Source: Flavobacteriaceae bacterium Ga0077528
Lineage (GTDB): Bacteria; Bacteroidota; Bacteroidia; Flavobacteriales; Flavobacteriaceae
Length of the DNA stretch: 64,000 nucleotides
Direction: 5' to 3'
NCBI GenBank assembly: GCA_001464475.1
Contig: LNDX01000003.1
Span: 209,543 to 273,542, forward strand
A program made the position numbers and the translations under genes. Every line of letters begins with the position of its first letter. Position 1 is the first letter of the stretch. Shown here in pieces: positions 1 to 8,554 of this stretch. The notes under the pieces are model-generated. The model was given only the letters and a program-made list of their open reading frames with translations, was not told where the DNA came from and searched no databases.

Positions 1-1311
1 CCTAAAATTTTTGGTGGTATTTTAAACCGTCAAGACAACCCAACCGATGTGGAACAAATGAAACAGTTTGAGATTCCGCAAATCGACTTGGTTATTGTTG
101 ATTTATATCCGTTTGAAAAAACAGTAGCTTCTGGTGCAAATGAAACCGATGTTATTGAAAAAATTGATATCGGAGGAATTTCATTAATTCGTGCTGCTGC
201 AAAAAACTTTAAAGACACCGTAATTGTTCCATCAGTTGCAGAATATGAATTGTTCCTAGGAATGATTACTGAAGGAAACGGCGCTACAACTTTAGAACAA
301 AGAAAATACTTGGCTACAAGAGCATTTCACGTTTCATCAAATTACGATACCGCGATTTTCAATTATTTTAATACAGAAGATACTTATTACAAAGAAAGTA
401 TTGCTAATGGTCAAGTGTTGCGTTATGGAGAAAATCCTCATCAAAAAGGATTCTTCTTTGGCGATTTTGACGCTATGTTTACCAAACTTCACGGAAAAGA
501 ATTATCATATAACAACTTGTTAGATGTTGACGCTGCTGTAAATTTGATTGAAGAATTTAAAAACAACGAACCAACTTTTGCCATTCTAAAACACAATAAC
601 GCTTGCGGATTAGCAACTAGACCAACAATGAAAGAAGCTTATCTTGCTGCTTTAGCCTGCGATCCAACCTCTGCTTTTGGAGGTGTTTTGATGGCAAACG
701 GTCATATTGATACTGCCACGGCTACCGAAATCAATTCTTTATTTTGTGAAGTAGTAATTGCACCAAGTTATGATGCTGAAGCGTTAAATATTCTACAAGA
801 AAAAAAGAACCGAATTGTATTGACAATAAATGATGTACCTTTACCTCAACGCCAAGTAAGAACTTGTTTAAACGGATTGTTGGTACAAGATAAAAACAAC
901 ATCACAGATACTAAACAAGACATAAAAAACGTTACTATAACAATACCTACAGAGCAAGAAGTAGAAGATTTATTGTTTGCTTCTAAAATCTGTAAAAACA
1001 CCAAGTCAAATACTATAGTTTTTGCCAAAAACAATACTTTAATTGCTTCTGGAACGGGACAAACCTCTCGTGTAGATGCTTTAAAACAAGCCATTGAAAA
1101 AGCAAACACTTTCGGATTTGATTTACATGGAGCTGTGATGGCAAGCGATGCTTTCTTCCCATTTCCTGATTGTGTAGAGATTGCAAATCATGCTGGAATT
1201 ACGGCTGTTATTCAACCAGGAGGTTCTATAAAAGACGAATTGAGCATCAATTATTGTAACGAAAATAAAGTTGCAATGGTATTTACAGGAACACGTCATT
1301 TTAAACATTAA
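1..1311 (+). CDS. purH: PurH, bifunctional AICAR transformylase / IMP cyclohydrolase (5' end outside window)
   Basis: PurH carries out the last two steps of de novo IMP synthesis in the cytoplasm: formyl transfer to AICAR, then ring closure. The frame is open from base 1, so the gene begins upstream. About 436 residues are visible against roughly 510 in the family, so only the first ~70 are missing. Visible residues 36-38 are the YPF of the N-terminal cyclohydrolase domain. Residues 197-203 read KHNNACG, the transformylase motif with its catalytic Lys-His pair. The end, RHFKH, matches the usual C-terminus. The ATG at 49 is internal. The mre operon follows after 57 bases on the same strand. 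Identification is by motif recognition and is very secure. Confidence 0.97.
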   Translation, partial: PKIFGGILNRQDNPTDVEQMKQFEIPQIDLVIVDLYPFEKTVASGANETDVIEKIDIGGISLIRAAAKNFKDTVIVPSVAEYELFLGMITEGNGATTLEQRKYLATRAFHVSSNYDTAIFNYFNTEDTYYKESIANGQVLRYGENPHQKGFFFGDFDAMFTKLHGKELSYNNLLDVDAAVNLIEEFKNNEPTFAILKHNNACGLATRPTMKEAYLAALACDPTSAFGGVLMANGHIDTATATEINSLFCEVVIAPSYDAEALNILQEKKNRIVLTINDVPLPQRQVRTCLNGLLVQDKNNITDTKQDIKNVTITIPTEQEVEDLLFASKICKNTKSNTIVFAKNNTLIASGTGQTSRVDALKQAIEKANTFGFDLHGAVMASDAFFPFPDCVEIANHAGITAVIQPGGSIKDELSINYCNENKVAMVFTGTRHFKH

Positions 1312-1317
1312 TTTTAT

Positions 1318-1325
1318 TATTTTTG
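1318..1325 (+). promoter_or_regulatory. Candidate -7 element before mreB
   Basis: The sequence TATTTTTG fits the Bacteroidota -7 consensus TAnnTTTG, about 43 bases before the mreB ATG and just after the purH stop. No TTG lies at the usual 17-23 base spacing upstream, so the promoter call is weak. AT-rich DNA gives such matches by chance. Confidence 0.35.
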
Positions 1326-1368
1326 TAGGCTGATAAAAATTTAACAAACTAAACACCCTTTTTTGAAT

Positions 1369-2397
1369 ATGGGATTTTTTGATTTCATGACCGAGGATAT
1401 AGCAATTGACCTTGGTACCGCTAATACACTAATCATTCACAACGACAAAGTTGTTATTGATAGTCCTTCTATTGTTGCAAGAGATAGAATCACTGGAAAA
1501 ATCATCGCAGTTGGTAAAGAAGCCAACATGATGCAAGGTAAAACCCATGAAAACATCAAAACCATTCGACCATTAAAAGACGGAGTTATTGCCGATTTTG
1601 ATGCATCAGAAAAGATGATTAGCATGTTTATCAAAAGTATTCCTGCTTTAAAGAAAAAAATGTTTACTCCTGCTTTACGTATGGTGGTTTGTATTCCATC
1701 AGGAATTACTGAAGTAGAAATGCGTGCGGTAAAAGAATCGTGTGAGCGTGTAAACGGAAAAGAAGTTTACTTAATTCATGAGCCAATGGCTGCAGCAATC
1801 GGTATTGGTATCGATATTATGCAACCAAAAGGAAACATGATTGTTGATATTGGTGGTGGAACAACAGAAATTGCTGTAATTGCTCTTGGTGGAATTGTTT
1901 GTGACAAATCGGTAAAAATTGCCGGTGACGTTTTTACAAATGATATTATCTACTACATGAGAACACAACACAATTTATTTGTTGGAGAGACTACTGCAGA
2001 GAAAATCAAAATTCAAATCGGTGCCGCTACAGATACTTTAGATTCTCCACCAGATGACATGTCAGTTCAAGGTAGAGATTTACTTACTGGTAAACCAAAA
2101 CAAGTAGAAGTTTCTTTTAGAGAAATTGCTAAAGCACTAGACAAATCAATTCAACGTATTGAAGATGCTGTGATGGAGACTTTATCTCAAACTCCGCCAG
2201 AATTAGCTGCCGATATTTATAATACTGGTATTTATTTAGCGGGTGGTGGTTCGATGTTGAGAGGATTAGATAAACGTATTTCTCTTAAAACAGATTTACC
2301 AGTTTACATCGCTGAAGATCCTTTGAAAGCAGTTGTAAGAGGAACAGGTATGGCGTTGAAAAACATCCCAAAATTTAGAAGCATATTAATTAAATAA
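1369..2397 (+). CDS. mreB: Rod-shape-determining protein MreB
   Basis: MreB is the bacterial actin homologue that forms membrane-bound filaments and guides the cell-wall elongation machinery. The protein has 342 residues, the usual family size. The actin-fold ATP sites are visible: DLGTANT at residues 14-20 (phosphate 1), DIGGGT from residue 160 (phosphate 2) and GGGS at 292-295 (adenosine motif). I chose the ATG at 1369. A TTG two codons upstream (1363) is in frame but adds only two residues and is a weaker start. MreC follows after 89 bases that hold an inverted repeat, then mreD, mrdA and rodA, the standard elongasome order. Very secure. Confidence 0.97.
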   Translation: MGFFDFMTEDIAIDLGTANTLIIHNDKVVIDSPSIVARDRITGKIIAVGKEANMMQGKTHENIKTIRPLKDGVIADFDASEKMISMFIKSIPALKKKMFTPALRMVVCIPSGITEVEMRAVKESCERVNGKEVYLIHEPMAAAIGIGIDIMQPKGNMIVDIGGGTTEIAVIALGGIVCDKSVKIAGDVFTNDIIYYMRTQHNLFVGETTAEKIKIQIGAATDTLDSPPDDMSVQGRDLLTGKPKQVEVSFREIAKALDKSIQRIEDAVMETLSQTPPELAADIYNTGIYLAGGGSMLRGLDKRISLKTDLPVYIAEDPLKAVVRGTGMALKNIPKFRSILIK

Positions 2398-2416
2398 AAT
2401 TCCAATTTTTTTAAAT

Positions 2417-2465
2417 CCCAAATTCCAAATAGCGTTTTAAAATCTATATTGGAATTTGGAATTTG
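2417..2465. repeat. Inverted repeat built of GGAATTT-type units between mreB and mreC
   Basis: CAAATTCCAAAT at 2419-2430 pairs perfectly with ATTTGGAATTTG at 2454-2465 (12-bp stem, 23-base loop). The right arm contains two in-phase GGAATTT heptamers and the left arm their complement. No clean U-run follows, so this does not look like an ordinary terminator. It may be a transcript-stabilising hairpin or a remnant of a short intergenic repeat. Confidence 0.6.
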
Positions 2466-2486
2466 AAGTTTTATAACTTTTAAAAG

Positions 2487-3314
2487 ATGCAGCAAATATT
2501 TAATTTCATATTTAAAAACAGCTATCGTATGCTGTTTTTGCTGCTTATGATAATAGCTGTTTCTTTAACTATTCAATCGCATTCCTATCACAAAAGTAAA
2601 GTTATTAGTTCTGCTAATTTCTTCACTGGAGGTGTTTATGAAATGACTAGCAATGTGGAAGGTTATTTCAATTTAAAAGTACAAAACGAAGAACTTGCCA
2701 AAGAAAATGCTCGTTTGAAAGGATTACTTTTTAATATTAAAGACTCTACTAAAGTCCCAAATTTAGATTCTATCAAAGGAGTTAAGAAAACTGACATCAT
2801 TATTTCGAAAGTTATCAAAAACTCTTATAGCAATCAGGTTAACTTCTTGACACTGAACTCTGGTTCTAATCAAGGTGTTAAACCAGAAATGGGTGTAATT
2901 AATAGTTTAGGAATTGTAGGAGTTGTAGAAAATACCTCAGCAAATTATAGTACTGTATTAAGTATTTTAAATACTGAATCTCCTTTAAATGCTAAAGTTA
3001 AAAAATCTAATCATATTGGTTCATTAACTTGGAATGGTAAAAATACTGGTTTCGTTCAACTAACAGACGTTCCAAGATTGGCAACTGTTAGAAAAGGTGA
3101 TACTATTGTTACTGGAGCGCAGTCTACCATCTTTCCAGAAAACATCGGAATTGGAACAATTGAAAAAATTTACATCGACAATGAAACTAATTTGTATATG
3201 ATAGACGTAAGACTTTTCAATGATATGACAAGTTTAGGTCACGTATACATTATCAGAAATAAAGATAGAGAAGAAATCATTAACTTAGAAAAGAAAACTC
3301 AAAAAAATGAATAG
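2487..3314 (+). CDS. mreC: Rod-shape-determining protein MreC
   Basis: MreC is the periplasmic scaffold that links MreB filaments to the PBP2/RodA wall synthase. The protein has 275 residues: a short cytoplasmic start, one transmembrane helix (about residues 13-30), a predicted coiled coil (about 60-85, rich in E, N and K) and a beta-rich domain with family-like segments such as NSGSNQGVKPEMGV and GDTIVTG. Length and layout match the family. The 3' end overlaps mreD by 8 bases, so translation is probably coupled. Gene order (mreB before, mreD and a PBP2 gene after) confirms the call. Confidence 0.95.
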   Translation: MQQIFNFIFKNSYRMLFLLLMIIAVSLTIQSHSYHKSKVISSANFFTGGVYEMTSNVEGYFNLKVQNEELAKENARLKGLLFNIKDSTKVPNLDSIKGVKKTDIIISKVIKNSYSNQVNFLTLNSGSNQGVKPEMGVINSLGIVGVVENTSANYSTVLSILNTESPLNAKVKKSNHIGSLTWNGKNTGFVQLTDVPRLATVRKGDTIVTGAQSTIFPENIGIGTIEKIYIDNETNLYMIDVRLFNDMTSLGHVYIIRNKDREEIINLEKKTQKNE

Positions 3315-3813
3315 TGCTATGTTGTTCAATATGGCCCGTTTTATTTTACTGCTTGCGGTACAAGTTGTTATTTTTAATAATTTCAATTTCTTAGGTTATA
3401 TCAATCCGTTTCCTTACATCCTTTTTATTATTCTTTATCCAGTTAATGGAAATAAATATGCTTTACTAATGTCAAGTTTTTTTCTAGGTATTACGATGGA
3501 TTTATTTTGTAATTCTGGAGGAGTCCATGCTGCAGCTTGTCTACTATTAGCATTTGTAAGGCCATCTATTTTTAAATTTTCATTTGGTTTAAGTTATGAA
3601 TATCAAACTGTTAGACTGAATGATACTTTAACACCAGAGCGTTTTTCATTTATCCTATTAGCAGTAATAATTCATCATTTAACACTTTTTGTCCTTGAAG
3701 TTTTCACTTTTGAATACCTTTGGGATATTGTTCTTAGAACTATTATTAGCACCATTTTTACTATAATAATTTGTATCTTAATTATTTACTTAATCAAGCC
3801 AAGTAAACGATGA
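3307..3813 (+). CDS. mreD: Rod-shape-determining protein MreD
   Basis: This 168-residue, strongly hydrophobic protein has about five predicted membrane helices and fits MreD, the integral membrane member of the MreBCD complex. MreD is poorly conserved in sequence, so the assignment rests mainly on size, membrane topology and position. Its start overlaps mreC by 8 bases and its stop overlaps the PBP2 gene by 4 (ATGA), a fully coupled arrangement. The short acidic insert around residues 98-111 (LNDTLTPER) lies between two helices. Confidence 0.9.
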   Translation: MNSAMLFNMARFILLLAVQVVIFNNFNFLGYINPFPYILFIILYPVNGNKYALLMSSFFLGITMDLFCNSGGVHAAACLLLAFVRPSIFKFSFGLSYEYQTVRLNDTLTPERFSFILLAVIIHHLTLFVLEVFTFEYLWDIVLRTIISTIFTIIICILIIYLIKPSKR

Positions 3814-5780
3814 GAAAAGCATTATTACCTTCTGTAGTAATTATCGCAGCATCTTTGTTGTTGCTCCGAATTTTTTATTTGCAAGTTATAGACGACTCTT
3901 TCAAACTAAAGTCGGAGAATAACGCCATTAAAATCAAATACGATTATCCCGAAAGAGGTTATGTATATGATAGAAATGGAAAATTATTAATTGCCAATCA
4001 ACCATCCTATGATATTATGGTTGTGCCAAAAGATGTAAAAAACATAGATACTTTAGAGTTTTGTTCACTACTTGATATTAGCAAAGAATTTTTTATCAAA
4101 AAAATTAATAAAGCTAAAGTCTATAGCCCAATGCTTCCTTCTGTTTTTTTACCTCAATTAAACAAATTGGAATATGCTGCTTTTCAAGAAAAAATTAGAA
4201 AATTTGGTGGTTTTTATATTCAAAAACGTTCATTAAGAGATTATCAAGTTGATTATGGTGCTAATGTTTTTGGTTTTATCACACAAGTAAATGAGAATAT
4301 TGTAAAGAAGAATCCTTATTATATAGGTGGTGATTTAATTGGAAAACAAGGTATCGAACAAAGTTATGAAGAATTCTTAAGAGGTCAAAAAGGTGTAAAA
4401 TACATTTTAAGAGATAAATTCAATAGAGAAATTGGTTCTTATAAAGAAGGAAAATACGATACGATTTCCAAACAAGGAAGTGATTTAACTTTAACTATTG
4501 ATGGAGAACTTCAAAAATATGGTGAAGAATTAATGATTAATAAATGGGGTGGAATTGTGGCAATCGAACCAAAAACTGGTGAAATTTTAGCATTAGTAAG
4601 TGCGCCAAGTTTTAATCCTGCTTTGTTAGTAGGTAGACAACGTTCAAAAAATTATACTTTGCTACATAATGATTCTATTGCAAAACCATTATACGACAGA
4701 GGTCTTTTGGCAGAATACACACCAGGTTCGCCTTTTAAAATTCTAACTGGATTAATTGCTTTACAAGAAGGAGTTGTCACTGATAGTACACGATTTTCAT
4801 GTCATCGAGGTTTTAGTTATGCTCGTGGACGTTTTATGAAATGTCACTGTTCTGGTGGAGCAGTTCAATTACACAGAGGAATTTATCAATCTTGTAATAC
4901 CTATTTTTCTAATTGTTATATCAAATTGATTAACAAATACAAAGACCATAGTTATGCAGTTGACAGATGGGCAGACCATTTAAAAAGTTTTGGTTTAGGC
5001 GCTTTTATGGGTTATGATTTACCAATTGGTAAAAAAGGAAACATACCAACCTCTAAAACCTATAATAGGGTTTATAATGGTTGGAATTGGGATGGAAAAA
5101 CAATCGTTTCAAATGCCATTGGACAAGGAGAGGTTTTGATGACTCCTATTCAACTCGCCAATTTCATGGCTACTGTTGCCAATAGAGGTTATTATTATAC
5201 ACCTCACATTGTTAAGAGAATTAAAGGTAATATTATTGATAAAAAATACAGAACCAAACATACTACTACTATTGATAGAAAATATTTTGAGCCTATAATC
5301 ACAGGTATGAATGCAGTTTATGGTCCAGGCGGAACAGCATCAGGACTTGGAGTTGCAGGAATTGAAATCTGCGGAAAAACAGGTACAGCAGAGAATTATT
5401 TGAAAGTTAATGGTAAGCGTGTAAAACTTCAAGATCACTCGATATTTGTTGCTTTTGCTCCTAGAGACAATCCAAAAATTGCAATTGCAGTATTTGTTGA
5501 AAATGGATATTGGGGTAAACGTTGGGCTGGACCAATTACAACTTTAATGATTGAGAAATATTTAAACAAAAAAATCACTAAAGTTGATTTCGAAAAAAGA
5601 ATGCTAACTGGAAGTTTGAAAGCACAATACGACAAGTTATATCCTAAGAAACATCAAGATAGTATTTCATTAATTAATAATAGAATTAAAGATAGTTTAG
5701 CAAAAATTAAAAGAACAAGAGATTCAATAAACGGAGTTTTGAAAAAGGAAATAAAAATTGATACTTTACAAAATCCCTAG
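3810..5780 (+). CDS. mrdA: Penicillin-binding protein 2 (elongation-specific transpeptidase)
   Basis: Class B penicillin-binding protein that cross-links new peptidoglycan during elongation, with RodA as its glycosyltransferase partner. The protein has 656 residues: an N-terminal membrane anchor (about 5-22), a dimerisation domain (from about 45, with the family-like ERGYVYDRNGKLL), then the transpeptidase domain. The catalytic motifs are present: SPFK with nucleophile Ser307, SCN at 361-363 and KTGT from Lys523. The first motif reads SPFK where many relatives have STFK, still a valid SxxK. It overlaps mreD by 4 bases, and rodA starts 12 bases downstream. The C-terminal ~40 residues are Lys/Asp-rich and look disordered. 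Confidence 0.95.
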   Translation: MRKALLPSVVIIAASLLLLRIFYLQVIDDSFKLKSENNAIKIKYDYPERGYVYDRNGKLLIANQPSYDIMVVPKDVKNIDTLEFCSLLDISKEFFIKKINKAKVYSPMLPSVFLPQLNKLEYAAFQEKIRKFGGFYIQKRSLRDYQVDYGANVFGFITQVNENIVKKNPYYIGGDLIGKQGIEQSYEEFLRGQKGVKYILRDKFNREIGSYKEGKYDTISKQGSDLTLTIDGELQKYGEELMINKWGGIVAIEPKTGEILALVSAPSFNPALLVGRQRSKNYTLLHNDSIAKPLYDRGLLAEYTPGSPFKILTGLIALQEGVVTDSTRFSCHRGFSYARGRFMKCHCSGGAVQLHRGIYQSCNTYFSNCYIKLINKYKDHSYAVDRWADHLKSFGLGAFMGYDLPIGKKGNIPTSKTYNRVYNGWNWDGKTIVSNAIGQGEVLMTPIQLANFMATVANRGYYYTPHIVKRIKGNIIDKKYRTKHTTTIDRKYFEPIITGMNAVYGPGGTASGLGVAGIEICGKTGTAENYLKVNGKRVKLQDHSIFVAFAPRDNPKIAIAVFVENGYWGKRWAGPITTLMIEKYLNKKITKVDFEKRMLTGSLKAQYDKLYPKKHQDSISLINNRIKDSLAKIKRTRDSINGVLKKEIKIDTLQNP

Positions 5781-5792
5781 TTTAAGTTAAAA

Positions 5793-7058
5793 ATGAGAAA
5801 CCAAAGTGTAACCAATAATATCGACTGGATTAGTATTGTCATTTACATTGCATTAGTTGTAATGGGATGGCTCAATATTTATTCGTCATCATTGTCTACC
5901 GTTTCAGAAGATGCTTCTATTTTTGATTTTACTCAAATTTATGGAAAGCAGTTTCTTTTTATCATTTTCTCTATTCCAATCATTTTTGTGGTTTTATCTG
6001 TAGAAGCTAAATTTTATGAAAAGTATTCTATAATTATTTTCGCAGTAGCTCTTTTATCATTAATTGGATTATTCCTTTTCGGAAAAACTATTGCTGGCCA
6101 GCGTTGTTGGTATGCCATAGGAAGTTTTACCTTACAACCTTCAGAGTTTGCAAAAGCTGCGACTTCACTAGCTTTGGCTAAATACTTAAGTGATGTTCAG
6201 GTTAACTTAAAAGACGTTAATAGGCAAATTCAAGTTTTAATTATCATTTTCCTTCCTGTAATGTTGATTCTTCCACAACCCGATCCTGGAAGTGCCTTAA
6301 TTTACAGTGTATTCTTCATAGTACTTTACAGAGAAGGTTTGCCAGGTTGGTATTTACTTACTGGTTTTATAGCTATAATTTTATTCGTTTTAACTTTAGC
6401 AACCAACAACCCATACATTGTAATAGGAATTACTGCTTTAGTATTAATTATAAACTATTTTAGAAGTAGATTAGTTGACAGAAACATTATTGCAAGTGCT
6501 ATTCTTTTGATTGTTATTACTGCTTTTTCATTTTCTGTAAATTTTGTTTTTAACAATGTGTTCAAACAACACCATAGAGATCGTTTCAATATTTTACTTG
6601 GTAAAGAAGTTGATATGAAAGGTGTTGGTTATAACACAAATCAATCTGAAATTGCTATTGGTTCGGGAGGATTTTTTGGGAAAGGTTACCTTGAAGGAAC
6701 ACAAACCAAAGGAGGTTTTGTACCAGAACAGCACACCGATTATATTTTTACAACCGTTGGTGAAGAATGGGGTTTCTTGGGTTCAATCTTTGTAATAGGT
6801 TTGTTTGTTGGATTAATACTAAGAGTGATTTATTTAGCCGAACGACAAAAAACAAAATTCAGTCGAGTCTATGGCTATTGCGTCGCCGGAATTCTTTTTA
6901 TTCACTTTTTTGTAAATATAGCAATGGTTGTAGGTGTTTTTCCAACAATTGGGGTTCCATTACCTTTCTTTTCATATGGAGGTTCCGGACTTTGGGGTTT
7001 TACCATTTTATTGTTTATTTTCTTAAAAATGGATGCTAACAAAGTAAATGAATGGTAG
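5793..7058 (+). CDS. rodA: RodA, SEDS-family peptidoglycan glycosyltransferase
   Basis: RodA polymerises lipid II into glycan strands in the inner membrane together with PBP2. The protein has 421 residues with about ten predicted membrane helices. Family motifs are visible: QPSEFAK near residue 112, QPDPGSAL near 165, and EQHTDY around residues 312-317, whose Asp316 sits where SEDS enzymes carry their essential extracellular-loop aspartate. The C-terminal GVPLPFFSYGGSG segment is a classic FtsW/RodA signature. It is the last gene of the mre operon. The next gene is convergent and its stop lies 1 base away, with no hairpin between them. Confidence 0.95.
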   Translation: MRNQSVTNNIDWISIVIYIALVVMGWLNIYSSSLSTVSEDASIFDFTQIYGKQFLFIIFSIPIIFVVLSVEAKFYEKYSIIIFAVALLSLIGLFLFGKTIAGQRCWYAIGSFTLQPSEFAKAATSLALAKYLSDVQVNLKDVNRQIQVLIIIFLPVMLILPQPDPGSALIYSVFFIVLYREGLPGWYLLTGFIAIILFVLTLATNNPYIVIGITALVLIINYFRSRLVDRNIIASAILLIVITAFSFSVNFVFNNVFKQHHRDRFNILLGKEVDMKGVGYNTNQSEIAIGSGGFFGKGYLEGTQTKGGFVPEQHTDYIFTTVGEEWGFLGSIFVIGLFVGLILRVIYLAERQKTKFSRVYGYCVAGILFIHFFVNIAMVVGVFPTIGVPLPFFSYGGSGLWGFTILLFIFLKMDANKVNEW

Positions 7059-7059
7059 T

Positions 7060-7887
7060 TTAATTGAAACTCCACGATTTATAATCGCTGCTTTTTTCCA
7101 AATTATTTTCAATTTTATCATTCAAACTCGGATAGAAATCAATTCCGGTCATTTTTTCTATTTCATCAACCGGAACGACAAACTCGTAAAGCGGTTTATT
7201 ACTATCAACTGCTGGAACCAAAAAGCCTATCATCTTATACTCACTTCTTGAAGTATCTAATAAAACTTTATAAAAATATTCAGGAACAGCAACATCTTCC
7301 CGTCCAATAGTTTTTAAATCATCATTCAAAACACCTCCTGTTACAACATAAATCCCATCATATTTTGATGCCCAATAACGAACTTTTTGCTCTAAAGTAT
7401 TCCAAATACCATTATTGAAATCATTCTTTTGAGGCGAAATATTTGATGTTAAAAAAGTTTCATCATAAGCTTCTTTAGAAAATTTCATATCACCAGCTGG
7501 ACATAAATGACCTTTATCATAACCAGAACGTTTGTAATTTCTCCAATCTGCAGAACCAGTTTTTACCTTTTCATCTTCAATAAAAAAAGGCCTATCATAA
7601 TCATGGTATGATTTTATTCCTTTAAGTTCATACGCAACCCATTCTGCTTGCTCAAATGCTTCATTATAGGATAATGTATAATACTTATGCTTTACAACTT
7701 GATTAGTTGTTGAAGAAGGCAGAAAATCAAACTCCGTATTATCAGTTTGCATTGAAGTTTCATTTTTTTCTGTTGAACCAGTTGAAACTTTAGGTTCCAA
7801 ACTAGAATCTAACTCTTTTCTGCAAGAAACAGTTATTGTAGAAAATATTAGACATAAAATGATAGCAAGTACTAAAGAATTTTTCAT
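7060..7887 (-). CDS. DNA/RNA non-specific endonuclease, lipoprotein
   Basis: Predicted beta-beta-alpha-metal nuclease of the NUC1 (Serratia-type) family, which degrades DNA and RNA without sequence preference. The protein has 275 residues. The N-terminus is a lipoprotein signal ending at VSC with Cys22, so the enzyme is probably membrane-anchored in the periplasm or on the cell surface. The active-site motif reads DKGH at 124-127 (DRGH in most relatives), giving catalytic His127, and SNISPQ...FN (from 148) supplies the metal-binding asparagine region. It may recover nutrients or phosphate from external nucleic acid, which is inference. It is convergent with rodA and divergent from the helical protein gene at 7964. 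Confidence 0.88.
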   Translation of the reverse strand: MKNSLVLAIILCLIFSTITVSCRKELDSSLEPKVSTGSTEKNETSMQTDNTEFDFLPSSTTNQVVKHKYYTLSYNEAFEQAEWVAYELKGIKSYHDYDRPFFIEDEKVKTGSADWRNYKRSGYDKGHLCPAGDMKFSKEAYDETFLTSNISPQKNDFNNGIWNTLEQKVRYWASKYDGIYVVTGGVLNDDLKTIGREDVAVPEYFYKVLLDTSRSEYKMIGFLVPAVDSNKPLYEFVVPVDEIEKMTGIDFYPSLNDKIENNLEKSSDYKSWSFN

Positions 7888-7963
7888 AATTTTATAAATT
7901 GATTTAACTGTCCTATTTCAACATATAGGTAGTTGAAACTAATAAATTTAAAACTTAACAAAT

Positions 7964-8506
7964 ATGAAAATTAAATTTTTACTTACAGCCATTCTTCTTG
8001 TAAGTTTTCAAAACTTTTTTGCACAAGAAACGCCAGTTAAACAAGCTGTTGATTCTGTCAAACAAAATGTAATAGATGTAGAAAAACAAAGAGCTCTTGA
8101 AAAAGAACGTTTAGAAAAACAACTAAAAGAAGAAAAAAAAGCTTTAAAAGAAAAAGAAAAAGCTGAAGAGAAAGTTGAAAAAGCAGAAAAAGAAGCTAAG
8201 AATGCTGAAAAAAAAGCCGAAAAACAACAAGACAAATTAGAAAAAGAACAAAAGAAGTTTGAAAAAGAGCAAAAGAAATTAGCAAACGCTGAGAAAGATG
8301 TTGAAAAAGCTCAAAGTAAAATTGAAAAAGAAAGAAAGAATCTTGAAAAAATGCAAGCCAAACATGAGAAAGCAATAGCTAAAGGAAAACTTTCTCCAGT
8401 TGAAATTGAAAAAGGAAATGTTGCTTTAACAAAACAACAACTTAAAATAAAAGAAGCTGAAGAAGATTTAGAAAAAGCTCAAAAGAAACTAAAAAAACTT
8501 AGATAA
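7964..8506 (+). CDS. Secreted Lys/Glu-rich helical protein, unknown function
   Basis: I do not recognise this 180-residue protein. Residues 1-20 form a signal peptide ending FFAQ, so it is exported. The rest is almost entirely charged helix: from about residue 40 to 140 it consists of runs such as KEKEKAEEKVEKAEKEA with alternating Glu and Lys, the pattern of a coiled coil or a stable single alpha-helix. No catalytic motif or membrane segment follows the signal. A strong terminator follows the stop. Composition-driven matches to many coiled-coil proteins should be expected and would not mean common function. Confidence 0.8.
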   Translation: MKIKFLLTAILLVSFQNFFAQETPVKQAVDSVKQNVIDVEKQRALEKERLEKQLKEEKKALKEKEKAEEKVEKAEKEAKNAEKKAEKQQDKLEKEQKKFEKEQKKLANAEKDVEKAQSKIEKERKNLEKMQAKHEKAIAKGKLSPVEIEKGNVALTKQQLKIKEAEEDLEKAQKKLKKLR

Positions 8507-8539
8507 AAAAAACGCTCCTATATTTAGGAGCGTTTTTTT
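8506..8539. terminator. Bidirectional intrinsic terminator
   Basis: An A-run, then CGCTCCTA, a short loop and TAGGAGCG, then a T-run of seven. The stem is perfect and flanked by A and T tracts, so it can stop transcription from both sides. It sits exactly between the convergent gene at 7964 and the protease gene ending at 8555. Confidence 0.9.
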
Positions 8540-8554
8540 ATTACTTAAATTCTA

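Noticed and set aside
1363..1368. TTG as mreB start
   Set aside because: The ATG at 1369 gives the usual MreB N-terminus; the TTG adds only two residues.
7916..7938. Inverted repeat TTTCAAC/GTTGAAA in the divergent gap before the helical protein gene
   Set aside because: Only 7 bp in AT-rich DNA, no second copy and no T-run; not enough to call a site.
8008..8235. Antisense Ser/Phe-rich open frame
   Set aside because: It is the mirror of the Lys/Glu-rich coding sequence on the plus strand.
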